NCBI GenBank assembly: GCA_030149365.1
Contig: JASBRP010000024.1
Coordinates: forward strand, 46,013 to 110,012
Direction of reading: 5' to 3'
DNA: 64,000 bases
DNA from: Solimonas sp.
GTDB lineage: Bacteria > Pseudomonadota > Gammaproteobacteria > Nevskiales > Nevskiaceae
The notes beneath the pieces were generated by a model. The model saw nothing but the letters and a program-made list of their open reading frames with translations, did not search any database and had not been told where the DNA came from. The translations under genes were made by a program, and so were the position numbers. Below, piece by piece: positions 41,520-49,393 of the stretch (its first letter is position 1; each line of letters opens with the position of its first letter).

Positions 41520-42068
41520 ATGCGCACTCTGTCCCTGTTGCTACTGGCGCTCCTACTGGGAGGCTGCAGTATGAGCAGCACGCGCCACGATCCCCTGCCC
41601 ACCGTCGCTGCGGTGGACCTCCCTCGCTTCATGGGCGACTGGTACGTCATCGCCAACATCCCGCCGTGGATCGAGAAGGACGCCGTCAATTCGGTGGAGC
41701 ACTACGAGCTCGACGAGGACGGCAACATCCCGACCACCTTCACCTACCGCAAGAAAACCTTCGACGGTCCGCGCAAGACGCTGAAATCCAAGGCCTTCGT
41801 GGTCAATCGGCAAACCAATGCCGAATGGGGCGTGCAGTTCATCTGGCCGATCAAGGCGGAATACCTGATCGCCTGGCTGGCCGACGACTATTCGGTGGTG
41901 ATCGTCGCGCGCAGCAAACGCGACTACCTGTGGCTCATGGCACGTCAACCCCAGATTCCCGAAGCGCAGTTGCGCGAGCTGAAGCAGCGCATCGCCGCCA
42001 TGGGATACGACGTATCGAAGTTGCAGCTGGTGCCGCAGCGCTGGCCGGAAGCCCCCGAAAAACCCTGA
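41520..42068 (+). CDS. Outer-membrane lipocalin (Blc-like)
   Basis: A 182-residue lipocalin lipoprotein. The lipobox is LLGGC (Cys near 16). The lipocalin signature GDWYVIANIP (about residues 40-49) carries the G-x-W motif, NSVEHYELDEDG follows, and YSVVIVARSKRDYLWLMARQP (in segments, about 122-142) is the second conserved region. Blc binds lysophospholipids and fatty acids in the outer membrane. It is followed by a transglutaminase gene 23 bp away. Confidence 0.9.
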   Translation: MRTLSLLLLALLLGGCSMSSTRHDPLPTVAAVDLPRFMGDWYVIANIPPWIEKDAVNSVEHYELDEDGNIPTTFTYRKKTFDGPRKTLKSKAFVVNRQTNAEWGVQFIWPIKAEYLIAWLADDYSVVIVARSKRDYLWLMARQPQIPEAQLRELKQRIAAMGYDVSKLQLVPQRWPEAPEKP

Positions 42069-42091
42069 TCCACCCTGAAGGGAGAACGCCC

Positions 42092-43027
42092 TTGGCGATC
42101 CTGAGCGTCGAGCACAAGACGCTGTACCGCTATGCAAAGCCGGTGGCCTTCCACGACCACCGTCTGATGTGCCGCCCGCGCGACAGTCATGACCTGCGGC
42201 TACTGGAAACCGGCCTCACCATCACACCCGCTGCCGGGGTTCGCTGGCTGCATGACGTGTTCGGCAACTCCATCGCCATCGCCAGCTTCCAGGAGCCGGC
42301 GGCGGAGCTGTGCTTCGTCTCCACCTTCCGCGCCGAGCACTACCCGGTGGGGCAGCAGGACATCCTGATCGAGGAGTACGCGCGCCAGCTGCCCTTCAGC
42401 TATCCCGCCGAGGAGGTAGCCGACCTGGGGCGCACCAAGGAGCGCCATTACCCGGACCCCGAGCATCTCATCGATACCTGGGCCAAGCGCTTCGTCGGCG
42501 GCAAAAGCGGCTCCGGCACGCTCGACGCCCTGGTGGCCATGACCAAGGCGATCAAGAAGGAATTCCAGTACGCCCGCCGCGAGGAAATGGGTGTACAGGC
42601 GCCGGTCGAAACCCTGCAGCTGGGCAGTGGCAGCTGCCGCGATTTCGCCTTGTTCCTGATGGAAGCCGCGCGCAGCCTGGGCTTGGCCGCCCGCTTCGTT
42701 TCCGGCTATCTCTACGACGAGAAGCTCATGGACGCTGGCGATGGCCTGGTGGGCGGCGGCGCCACGCACGCCTGGGCAGAAATCTTCCTGCCGGGTGCGG
42801 GCTGGATCGAGTTCGATCCCACCAATGCCCTGGTGGGCGGCCGCAACCTGATCCGCGTAGCAGTGGCCCGCGATGCCAGTCAGGCCGTACCGCTGAGCGG
42901 CAGCTACACCGGCACGTCGGCCGACTACCTGGGGATGACGGTCGAAGTGAAGGTGACCGCCATCCAGAATGCCGTTCCGGCCAAGGCCACCACCGCGGCC
43001 GCGCCGCCGGCTGATACAAACGGCTGA
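42092..43027 (+). CDS. Transglutaminase-like cysteine protease domain protein
   Basis: A 311-residue cytoplasmic protein with N-terminal transglutaminase-type beta domain (LAILSVEHKTLYRYAKPVAFHDHRL in parts, about residues 1-25) and a catalytic core. The triad is GSGSCRDFALFLMEAAR (Cys near 178), ATHAWAEIFLPGAGW (His near 223) and FDPTNALVGG (Asp near 241). These proteins often accompany circularly permuted ATP-grasp/alpha-E genes, which are absent here. The start is a TTG at 42092, chosen because GAAGGGAGAACG lies just before it; an ATG start is not available. Confidence 0.85.
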   Translation: MAILSVEHKTLYRYAKPVAFHDHRLMCRPRDSHDLRLLETGLTITPAAGVRWLHDVFGNSIAIASFQEPAAELCFVSTFRAEHYPVGQQDILIEEYARQLPFSYPAEEVADLGRTKERHYPDPEHLIDTWAKRFVGGKSGSGTLDALVAMTKAIKKEFQYARREEMGVQAPVETLQLGSGSCRDFALFLMEAARSLGLAARFVSGYLYDEKLMDAGDGLVGGGATHAWAEIFLPGAGWIEFDPTNALVGGRNLIRVAVARDASQAVPLSGSYTGTSADYLGMTVEVKVTAIQNAVPAKATTAAAPPADTNG

Positions 43028-43081
43028 GTCGCCCCCGCCCCGGCTCTGCTGCAATGCCGGCATACCTGGGGAGAGACCGAC

Positions 43082-43990
43082 ATGGCTGCGCAGTGGAACG
43101 TGAGCGACATTCCTGACCTCTCCGGCCGCCTGGCGCTGGTCACCGGCGCCAACCGCGGCCTGGGCCTGGAGATCGCCGCCGGGCTGGCCGGTGCCGGCGC
43201 CCGTGTCGTGCTGGCCTGCCGCAACCTGGCGCGGGCCGAGGGCGCCGTGGCCGAGATCAAGCGCCGCGCGCCCGGCGCCCAGCCCGAGGTCATGGCCCTG
43301 GACCTGGCCGACCTCGCCTCCATCCGCGACTTTGCCGCCGGCTTCACGGCGCGGCATGAGCGGCTGGACCTGCTGGTGAACAACGGCGCCGCCATCATGT
43401 CGCCCAAGGGCCTTACGCGCGACGGCTTCGAGATGCATATCGGCACCAACCACCTGGGCCCCTTCCTGCTCACCGGGCTGCTGCTGGAGCGCTTGGCGGC
43501 TGCGCCCGGCTCGCGCATCCTCAATACCGCCAGCATCGCCCACACCCTGACCGCCGGCATGGACCTGGACGATCCCTTCTACGAGCGGCGCCCGTACAAG
43601 GAGATGGACGCCTACGGCGCCAGCAAGCTGGCGACACTGCAGTTCACCTTCGGCCTGGACCGGCGCCTGCGCCGTGCCGGCCTGCCGGTGATGGCCGTGG
43701 CCGCCCACCCGGGCTACACCGCCACCAACCTCGACATCGGCAACTTCTTCATGCGCCTGGCCACGCGCCTGTTCGCGCAGTCACCGGCCATGGGCGCTCT
43801 GCCGGCCCTGCATGCCGCCACCGCGGCGGGGGTCTCCGGCGGCGACTACTGGGGCCCCGGCGGCTACAAGGAGCTCAAGGGCCACCCCAAAAAGGTCGGT
43901 TGCCGGCCCGAGGCCAGCGACCCGGCGGCGGCGGACCGGCTCTGGGCCTGGTCCGAGCGCATGACCGGATTGCACTATCTGGACGCCTGA
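43082..43990 (+). CDS. Short-chain dehydrogenase/reductase (retinol dehydrogenase-like)
   Basis: A 302-residue classical SDR. TGANRGLG (about residues 21-28) is the cofactor loop, NNGAAIM (about 100-106) the NAG-like motif, NTASIAH (about 142-148) the serine strand and YGASKLA (about 178-184) the catalytic YxxxK. Length and C-terminal tail suggest a retinol dehydrogenase-like or oxidoreductase acting on hydrophobic alcohols. GGGGAGAGACCGAC precedes ATG 43082. It precedes an epimerase gene by 67 bp on the same strand. Confidence 0.88.
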   Translation: MAAQWNVSDIPDLSGRLALVTGANRGLGLEIAAGLAGAGARVVLACRNLARAEGAVAEIKRRAPGAQPEVMALDLADLASIRDFAAGFTARHERLDLLVNNGAAIMSPKGLTRDGFEMHIGTNHLGPFLLTGLLLERLAAAPGSRILNTASIAHTLTAGMDLDDPFYERRPYKEMDAYGASKLATLQFTFGLDRRLRRAGLPVMAVAAHPGYTATNLDIGNFFMRLATRLFAQSPAMGALPALHAATAAGVSGGDYWGPGGYKELKGHPKKVGCRPEASDPAAADRLWAWSERMTGLHYLDA

Positions 43991-44057
43991 GGGTCAATGC
44001 AGGGCCAGGGCGTGCATGGCACCATGCTCGCCTGACGTAATAAAACAAGACCCTGCC

Positions 44058-45116
44058 ATGACCGAAATCTCCAAGACCGCGCCCGTGCTGGTCACCGGCG
44101 CCAGCGGCTACATCGCCGGCTGGATCGTCAAGTTCCTGCTGGAAGCCGGCCACACCGTGCACGGCACGGTGCGTGATCCCGCCAAGCCCAAGGGGCTGGA
44201 GCACCTCAAGGCCCTGTCCGACGCCCACCCCGGCCAGCTCAAGCTGTTCAAGGCCGACCTGCTGACCCCCGGCGCCTACGACGCCGCCATGCAGGGCTGC
44301 GAGCTGGTGATGCACACCGCCTCGCCCTTCATCATCACCGGCTTCACCGACGCCAACCAGGCCCTGGTGCGCCCCGCCGTGGAAGGCACGCGCAACGTGC
44401 TGGAAGCCTGCAACCGCGTGGCCAGCGTCAAGCGCGTGGTGCTCACCAGCAGCGTCGCCGGCATCTTCGGCGACAACGCCGACCTCAAGGCCGTGCCCGG
44501 CGGCGTCTTCACCGAAGAGCACTGGAACACCAGCAGCAGCGTCAGCCACCAGCCCTACTCGTACTCCAAGGTCGCCGCCGAGCGCGAGGCCTGGAAGATC
44601 CAGAAGGCGCAGTCGCGCTGGGACCTGGTCACCATCAACCCGGCGCTGGTGCTGGGCCCCTCGCTGGCGCGCAGCAGCGCCTCCACCAGCATCAGCACCA
44701 TGAAGCAGCTCGGTAACGGCACCATGCGCGCCGGCGCGCCCAAGCTGGTGATGGGCGTGGTGGACGTGCGCGACGTGGCCCAAGCCCACATCCTGGCCGG
44801 CTACAACCCGGCCGCCGAGGGCCGCCACATCGTCTGCGCCGGCGAGCGCAGCCTGCTGCAACTGGGCACCGCCCTGCGCGGCCAGTTCCCGCAGTACCCC
44901 TTCCCGCGCAAGGAAACCCCGACCCTCCTGGTCTGGCTGGTAGCCCCGCTGGCGCGCCTGCAGCGCAGCTTCGTCAAGCAGAACGTCGGCCTGCCGCTGC
45001 GCATCGACAACCGCCGCAGCCGCGAGAAGCTGGGCCTCAGCTACCGCCCGGTCGACCAGACCGTGGTCGAACACTTCCAGCAGATGATCGACGACGGCCT
45101 GATCCGCCGCCGCTGA
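44058..45116 (+). CDS. NAD-dependent epimerase/dihydroflavonol reductase-like protein
   Basis: A 352-residue extended SDR of the dihydroflavonol-4-reductase/cinnamoyl-CoA-reductase-like group. VLVTGASGYIAGWIVKFLLE (about residues 8-27) is the Rossmann start, TASPFIITGF (about 90-99) is diagnostic of the group, and YSYSKVAAEREAW (about 172-184) carries the catalytic YxxxK. LVTINPALVLGP (about 193-204) follows. The substrate is unknown, likely a keto or aldehyde compound. It lies before a small lipoprotein gene (27 bp). Confidence 0.88.
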   Translation: MTEISKTAPVLVTGASGYIAGWIVKFLLEAGHTVHGTVRDPAKPKGLEHLKALSDAHPGQLKLFKADLLTPGAYDAAMQGCELVMHTASPFIITGFTDANQALVRPAVEGTRNVLEACNRVASVKRVVLTSSVAGIFGDNADLKAVPGGVFTEEHWNTSSSVSHQPYSYSKVAAEREAWKIQKAQSRWDLVTINPALVLGPSLARSSASTSISTMKQLGNGTMRAGAPKLVMGVVDVRDVAQAHILAGYNPAAEGRHIVCAGERSLLQLGTALRGQFPQYPFPRKETPTLLVWLVAPLARLQRSFVKQNVGLPLRIDNRRSREKLGLSYRPVDQTVVEHFQQMIDDGLIRRR

Positions 45117-45143
45117 ATGTCGCCGCTGAAAAGGGAAACCCCG

Positions 45144-45398
45144 ATGAAGAAAGCCTTCCTGCTCGCCCTGCCGCTGGCCCTGCTCGCCGGCTGCGCCTCC
45201 GCCCCCGGCCAGACCACCATCGCCAGGAATTGCCAGGGCAATTGCAGCAACCACGAGGACGGCTACCAGTGGGCGCAAAGCGCCAACCTGGTGGACGCCG
45301 CGCCCTGCAACGGCCCCTACCCGGAGGCCTTCATCGACGGCTGCCGCGACGGCGTCGAAGACCTCTACCAGCTACGCCGCGCCACCCGCCCGCTCTGA
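45144..45398 (+). CDS. Small cysteine-rich lipoprotein (84 aa)
   Basis: An 84-residue predicted lipoprotein. Lipobox LLAGC places Cys near 16; the mature part has four more cysteines (NCQGNC, APCNGPY, DGCRDG) that could form disulfides in the periplasm. GYQWAQSANLVDAAPC and EAFIDGCRDGVEDLYQL are recognisable pieces of a small conserved proteobacterial family; function unknown. AAGGGAAACCCCG before ATG 45144 is the ribosome binding region. It is followed 7 bp later by a DoxX-like gene. Confidence 0.78.
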   Translation: MKKAFLLALPLALLAGCASAPGQTTIARNCQGNCSNHEDGYQWAQSANLVDAAPCNGPYPEAFIDGCRDGVEDLYQLRRATRPL

Positions 45399-45405
45399 GC
45401 CGCCC

Positions 45406-45822
45406 ATGAACCCTGAACTGCTGCGCAAGGCCGGCCTCGGCATCGTCTTCTGCTGGTTCTTCTTCGGCGGCATCGGCCACTTCGTGGCCACCGACTTCTT
45501 CGCCGGCATCGTGCCGCCGTGGATCCCGGCCGACGCGCGCCTGCTGGTCTACCTCAGCGGCGCCTTCGAGATCCTGGGCGCCGTGGGCATCCTGATCCCG
45601 GAAGTGCGGCAGCGGGCCGGCAATGGCCTGTTCCTGCTGACGCTCTGCGTCACGCCGGCCAACGTCCACATGACCCTTAATCCGGAGCTGTACCCGGACT
45701 TCCCGCCCGCCGCCCTGTGGGCCCGCCTGGTGATCCAGGTGGCGCTGCTGGCCTGCATCTGGTGGAGCACGCGCGAGCGGCCTGCTGCCGCTCCGGCCCA
45801 AGCCGCCAGCAACCCCGCCTGA
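45406..45822 (+). CDS. DoxX-like membrane protein
   Basis: A 138-residue protein with four hydrophobic helices and the DoxX pattern: FFFGGIGHFVATDFFAGIVPPW (in part, residues 18-40), LSGAFEILGAVGILIP (about 50-65), LLTLCVTPANVHM (about 77-89). DoxX-family proteins are small membrane proteins of often unknown role; some act in redox or efflux complexes. It lies at the end of a + strand run and converges with the AHSA1 gene at 45853. Confidence 0.83.
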   Translation: MNPELLRKAGLGIVFCWFFFGGIGHFVATDFFAGIVPPWIPADARLLVYLSGAFEILGAVGILIPEVRQRAGNGLFLLTLCVTPANVHMTLNPELYPDFPPAALWARLVIQVALLACIWWSTRERPAAAPAQAASNPA

Positions 45823-45852
45823 GCAGTGGGATCGTAGATCGCGGCCCTACGA

Positions 45853-46347
45853 TCAGCCGACGAGCAACTCGTCGAGCTGGTCGAAGGTCTCGGACATCCC
45901 GTCGTACGCCCCCGAGGCCATCCCGGCATCGGCTGCCTCCTTCGTCGCGTAGCGATCCCGCAGGATCAGTAACGTCTTGCCGGAGTTTTCCTCGAAGCTG
46001 ACCGTGGTCACGGCTCCGTCCTCGCCGCTTTCCTCGTTGGTCCACGTGAGCCGCGAGTGCGGCACGACTTCCGTATAGGTGCCGTAGAACGCCATCGTCG
46101 AGTCGCCGTGGCGGAACACCAGCCGGTACTTGCCGCCGACGCGCGCATCGATCTCGCAGGACAGCAGCGTTAGGCCTAGCGATTTCGGCACCCACCACTG
46201 CCTGAACAGATCCGCCTTGGTGAACGCCTCGAACACGAGACGCGCCGGCCCATTGATGGACCGCGTGACGACAATCTCCCGGTCGGAGACGCGTTCCGCG
46301 TCGGTGCGGTTCATCGGTCCCGGCTCAGCCTTTGTTTTTGCGTCCAT
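45853..46347 (-). CDS. AHSA1/SRPBCC-domain protein (cassette 1)
   Basis: A 164-residue SRPBCC-fold protein of the Aha1-homologous START type. The pattern IVVTRSINGPARLVFEAFTKADLFRQWWVPK (in parts, about residues 24-54) is diagnostic, with GGKYRLVFRHGDSTMAFYGTY and SFEENSGKTLLILRDRYATK later. Such proteins bind hydrophobic ligands and are very often encoded after an ArsR-type regulator. Here the ArsR gene ends 23 bp inside its start, so the two are coupled. The ligand is unknown. Confidence 0.87.
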   Translation of the reverse strand: MDAKTKAEPGPMNRTDAERVSDREIVVTRSINGPARLVFEAFTKADLFRQWWVPKSLGLTLLSCEIDARVGGKYRLVFRHGDSTMAFYGTYTEVVPHSRLTWTNEESGEDGAVTTVSFEENSGKTLLILRDRYATKEAADAGMASGAYDGMSETFDQLDELLVG

Positions 46348-46690
46348 CGTTCCTCTCCTTGCGTTTCAATTCCTCGACGACCGACTCCAGCGCATCGAAG
46401 CGTGCCTCCCAAAGCTGGCGATAGCGCTCCAGCCAAGCCGCCTCTTCCTCCAGCCGACGCGGGCCGAGCTTGCAGGTCCGCACGCGGCCGATCTTCTCGG
46501 TGGTGACGAGCCCGGCCTGCTCCAGCACCTCGACATGTTTCTTCATGCCGGTCAGGGTCATGTCGAACCGGTCGGCCAGTTCCGTGATCGAGGCATGGGA
46601 ACGACCGAGTTGCTCCAGTACGCCGCGCCGGGTCACGTCCGAAAGGGCGGCGAAGGTGGCGTCGAGATGGGCATGCATATACTGAACCAT
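46325..46690 (-). CDS. ArsR-type winged-helix regulator (cassette 1)
   Basis: A 121-residue ArsR/HTH_20 regulator. LDATFAALSDVTRRGVLEQLG (in parts) begins the DNA-binding domain, ITELADRFDMTLTGMKKHVEVLEQAGLV (about 35-62) is the HTH, and GRVRTCKLGPRRLEEE the wing. No metal-binding cysteines are visible, so it is of the AHSA1-linked type. Its ATG (46690) sits inside a 24-bp palindrome, so it may regulate itself. The alternative in-frame ATG at 46678 (MHAHLDATF) has no better site. Confidence 0.87.
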   Translation of the reverse strand: MVQYMHAHLDATFAALSDVTRRGVLEQLGRSHASITELADRFDMTLTGMKKHVEVLEQAGLVTTEKIGRVRTCKLGPRRLEEEAAWLERYRQLWEARFDALESVVEELKRKERNDGRKNKG

Positions 46691-46702
46691 ATGGTTCAGT
46701 AT
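46679..46702. promoter_or_regulatory. 24-bp perfect palindrome over the ArsR start codon
   Basis: ATACTGAACCAT and ATGGTTCAGTAT join directly (46679-46690 with 46691-46702). The start codon of the ArsR gene (complement of 46688-46690) lies at the centre. A self-binding operator with a leaderless or very short 5' end is the simplest reading. Confidence 0.7.
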
Positions 46703-46859
46703 TGATCAGGCCGTGATTCCAGGCAATGGGTACTTAGAGCCTCCCCGACTAACCGCGCTCCCCGAGGGGAAGTCCTGCGGCCACTAAAAGTCGGAAATCC
46801 AAACACTTATCGGTTGTGAAAACTGAATAAGAGCTCGAATTTTTTCGAGTAGCCCACCT

Positions 46860-46866
46860 CTTGAAA
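46860..46866 (+). promoter_or_regulatory. Candidate sigma-32 -35 element
   Basis: CTTGAAA equals the heat-shock -35 consensus, 89 bp upstream of the hsp20 start. The matching -10 is weak (GGCACTACA at 46879-46887 gives only partial agreement), so the call is tentative. Confidence 0.35.
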
Positions 46867-46895
46867 GTGCCTTGGCTGGCACTACAACGCAGGAT

Positions 46896-46951
46896 GTCGG
46901 AATGCTGCCCGACGGGGTTCCGACGAAAACTTCGCTAACCACTAGGAGGTT
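46896..46951 (+). promoter_or_regulatory. Possible RNA thermometer in the hsp20 leader
   Basis: Two stems lie just before the start. GTCGGAA (46896-46902) pairs with TTCCGAC (46918-46924). AACTTC (46928-46933) pairs with GAGGTT (46946-46951), covering most of the AGGAGG ribosome binding site with one G-U pair. This resembles ROSE-type thermometers that hide the site below heat-shock temperature. Pairing inferred by eye only. Confidence 0.5.
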
Positions 46952-46954
46952 GTT

Positions 46955-47425
46955 ATGAACTCGATTTCCCTGACGCCGCTGTTCCGGTCCTCGATCGGTT
47001 TTGACCGCTTCAATGATTTCTTCGAATCGGCGCTCGCGGCCCAGAACGTTACCTACCCGCCCTACAACGTCGAAAAGCGGGGCGATGACAACTACCGTAT
47101 CGTCGTGGCCGCGGCCGGCGTGGATGAGAGCGAATTGGACATCCAGGTCGTCCGCAACATGCTCACGATCAGCAGCGCCCGCCGCGAGTCTCCTGGGGAG
47201 GAGTCGCAGTATCTGCACCAGGGCATCGCGCAACGCGCCTTCAAGCTCTCGTTCCGTCTCGATGACTATATCGAGGTAGAGGGCGCCAGCCTGAAGAACG
47301 GCCTGCTGCACGTCGATCTGGTGCGTCGCCTGCCCGAGGCTGCCAAGCCGCGACGCATCGCCGTCAACGCAGACCTCAAGGCAGTAGCCAGTTCGAACGT
47401 CGTTTCGATCGGCCAGACGGCCTGA
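46955..47425 (+). CDS. Small heat-shock protein (Hsp20/IbpA family)
   Basis: A 156-residue alpha-crystallin-domain chaperone. The domain runs from YPPYNVEKRGDDNYRIVVAAAG to LKNGLLHVDLVRRLPE, with the usual GVDESELDIQV and the conserved A-x-x-x-G-x-L-like SLKNGLL. The N-terminus (PLFRSSIGFDRFNDFFESAL) resembles IbpA. It holds unfolding proteins for refolding. A strong AGGAGG lies before ATG 46955, and a possible thermometer and heat-shock -35 precede it. Confidence 0.93.
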   Translation: MNSISLTPLFRSSIGFDRFNDFFESALAAQNVTYPPYNVEKRGDDNYRIVVAAAGVDESELDIQVVRNMLTISSARRESPGEESQYLHQGIAQRAFKLSFRLDDYIEVEGASLKNGLLHVDLVRRLPEAAKPRRIAVNADLKAVASSNVVSIGQTA

Positions 47426-47505
47426 ATCCGCCGGATGCGGTGGGGCGCACTCCGCGCCCCCACCGCCATGTAGACCTCAAAGTGATCGCGCCCGCAGGGT
47501 TTGAT

Positions 47506-47736
47506 ATGACGCGAACCTGTGAATCCCCGACTGCCAAGTCCTCGCAGGAATACGTCCGGCCGTACGTTATGCCGCCGGACGAGCAGCATTTCCTGGTGCA
47601 ATTGCTACTTGGCGAAGAACCTCCTCCACTGGAGTCGAGCCGATTACGAAGCTTGATCAAACGGAAGCTCTTGAAAGGACGTGCCGGCAGTCTTGCTCCA
47701 ACCAGGAAAGCCGCTCGACTCATTTTCGGCGAATAG
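47506..47736 (+). CDS. Small hypothetical protein (76 aa)
   Basis: Not recognised. A 76-residue soluble protein with VMPPDEQHFLVQLLLGEEPP (about 21-40) and a basic C-terminus (LIKRKLLKGRAGSLAPTRKA). Its base composition is visibly less GC-rich than neighbouring genes, as is the hsp20 gene. The start ATG 47506 has only GGGTTTGAT upstream. Not coupled to hsp20 (80 bp away). Confidence 0.5.
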   Translation: MTRTCESPTAKSSQEYVRPYVMPPDEQHFLVQLLLGEEPPPLESSRLRSLIKRKLLKGRAGSLAPTRKAARLIFGE

Positions 47737-47864
47737 CAGACCTTGCCTTCACGCGGCGCCGTTTCTGCAACGCGGATGAGGCGAGAGGCTTACAGAGGCC
47801 TTGAAAGCTATGGCTGCTCCTGCATCGCCACTGACCACAGCCCTCTCGCCCTGAAAGGCCTCCA

Positions 47865-48953
47865 TCACTCCAGCACGAAAGCGGCCTGCTGATCGACCGG
47901 GTTCTGCTCCCGGAAGTTCGACAGCCCCACGCCGACCAGGCGGTAGAGGGTCTTGTCCTCACCGCTGACCCGATCGCGCAGCGACAGCGCGATGCTGGTC
48001 AGCTCCTCCAGCGATGCGGGCGGCGATGGCGGCGTGTGGCTGCGCGTGAGGATGCGGAAGTCGGCGGTCTTGAGCTTCAGCACCACCGTGCGGGCGATGC
48101 GCTGGGTCTTGCGCGTGCCGGCCCAGGCCTTCTCCGCCAGCCGCCGGATCGCCGCCTCGGTCTCGGCCAGGGGCACGTCGCGCTCGAAGGTGTCCTCCGC
48201 AGAGACCTGCTGCAGCGGCCGGTCCGGCACCACGGGTTCCTCGTCGATGCCGCGCGCCAGCTCGTAGAGCCGCTGGCCGTAGCGCCCGAACTGCTGCGCC
48301 AACTGCCCCTGCGTCAGCTCGCGCAACTGCGCAATGTTGCGCACGCCAATCTGCTCCAGGCGCTTGTCGGTGACCTTGCCGATGCCGGGGATGCGCGCCG
48401 CCGGCAGCGGCGGCAATACCGTGTCGATGTCGGCCGGGCGGATCACGAACAGGCCGTCGGGCTTGCGCATGTCCGAGGCCAGCTTGGCCAGGAACTTGTT
48501 GGGCGCCACCCCGGCCGAGGCCGTGAGCTGCAGTTCCTCGCGGATCGCCTCGCGGATCGCCTTGGCCACGTCGGTGGCGCTGGGCAGGGACTGCTTGTTG
48601 ACGGTGACGTCGAGGTAGGCCTCGTCCAGTGACAAAGGCTCCACCAGGTCGGTATGGCGCCGCATGATCTCGCGCACCTGCCGCGACACCGTGCGGTAGC
48701 GTGTGAAGTCCGGCGGCACGAACACCGCTTCCGGGCACAGGCGCTCGGCGCGCACCGCCGGCATGGCCGAGCGCACGCCGAAGGTACGCGCCTCATAGGA
48801 CGCCGCGCAGACCACCGAGCGGTTGCCGCGCCAGGCCACGACCACGGGCCGGCCGCGCAACGAGGGATCGTCGCGCTGCTCCACGGAGGCGTAGAACGCG
48901 TCCATGTCGACGTGGATGATCTTGCGCACGGCGCTCAGGCTAAGATCGGTCAT
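47865..48953 (-). CDS. dinB: DNA polymerase IV (Y family)
   Basis: A 362-residue Y-family polymerase that copies past lesions and contributes to mutagenesis. IIHVDMDAFYASVEQ (catalytic Asp16, steric residue Tyr21) starts the palm, VEPLSLDEAYLDV gives Asp110/Glu111, and KFLAKLASDMRKPDG the thumb helix-hairpin region. Helix-hairpin-helix IPGIGKVTDKRLEQIG (about 198-213) and a C-terminal little-finger domain follow. No LexA-type CTGT-N8-ACAG box is visible upstream. It is divergent from a DUF2834 gene, 26 bp away. Confidence 0.95.
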   Translation of the reverse strand: MTDLSLSAVRKIIHVDMDAFYASVEQRDDPSLRGRPVVVAWRGNRSVVCAASYEARTFGVRSAMPAVRAERLCPEAVFVPPDFTRYRTVSRQVREIMRRHTDLVEPLSLDEAYLDVTVNKQSLPSATDVAKAIREAIREELQLTASAGVAPNKFLAKLASDMRKPDGLFVIRPADIDTVLPPLPAARIPGIGKVTDKRLEQIGVRNIAQLRELTQGQLAQQFGRYGQRLYELARGIDEEPVVPDRPLQQVSAEDTFERDVPLAETEAAIRRLAEKAWAGTRKTQRIARTVVLKLKTADFRILTRSHTPPSPPASLEELTSIALSLRDRVSGEDKTLYRLVGVGLSNFREQNPVDQQAAFVLE

Positions 48954-48979
48954 GCCAACTATGCAAATGAGGGGACGAC

Positions 48980-49327
48980 ATGAGCCGTAATCTGTACCAA
49001 GGCCTGCTGTGGGTATTCGGTCTCGGCTTCGCCGTGGCCTTCAACCTGATCGTGATGCCCGCCCTGCTGCGCGACGGCGACATCCTCGGCGCTTTCGCCG
49101 CCGGCTTCGTCAATCCCTATGCCTCCGGCTATGCGCTGGACGCGATCCTGTGCTGGTGCGTGCTGGCCAGTTGGGTCGCCTACGAGAGGGCCACGCTGGG
49201 CATCCGCCACGGCTGGATCGCCCTGGTGCTGGGCGTCGCACCGGGCGTAGCCACCGGCTTTGCCTTCTACCTGCTGCTGCGGCTGCGCCAGCAGGCTGTC
49301 ACGGCACCCGGTACGCCCCCCGTTTGA
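48980..49327 (+). CDS. DUF2834 membrane protein
   Basis: A 115-residue inner-membrane protein with three to four hydrophobic helices and the family pattern FNLIVMPALLRDGDILGAFAAGFVNPYASGYALD in parts (about residues 21-54), then AILCWCVLASWVAYERATLGI and ALVLGVAPGVATGFAFYLLLR. Function is unknown. It is divergent from dinB; ATG 48980 follows GAGGGGACGAC. Confidence 0.85.
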   Translation: MSRNLYQGLLWVFGLGFAVAFNLIVMPALLRDGDILGAFAAGFVNPYASGYALDAILCWCVLASWVAYERATLGIRHGWIALVLGVAPGVATGFAFYLLLRLRQQAVTAPGTPPV

Positions 49328-49393
49328 GAGAAAGGCGGAGGGTCGGGGTCGAACCCCGTCCCGCTTGACACCAGCATCCTTGCGCACCAATAC

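Noticed and set aside
47865..48979. SOS control of dinB
   Set aside because: No CTGT-N8-ACAG-type LexA box is visible in the 26-bp gap or nearby.
49330..49375. GGGGTCGAACCCC hairpin resembling a tRNA T-arm
   Set aside because: The loop has five instead of seven bases and no acceptor, D or anticodon arms can be drawn; upstream is the end of the DUF2834 gene.
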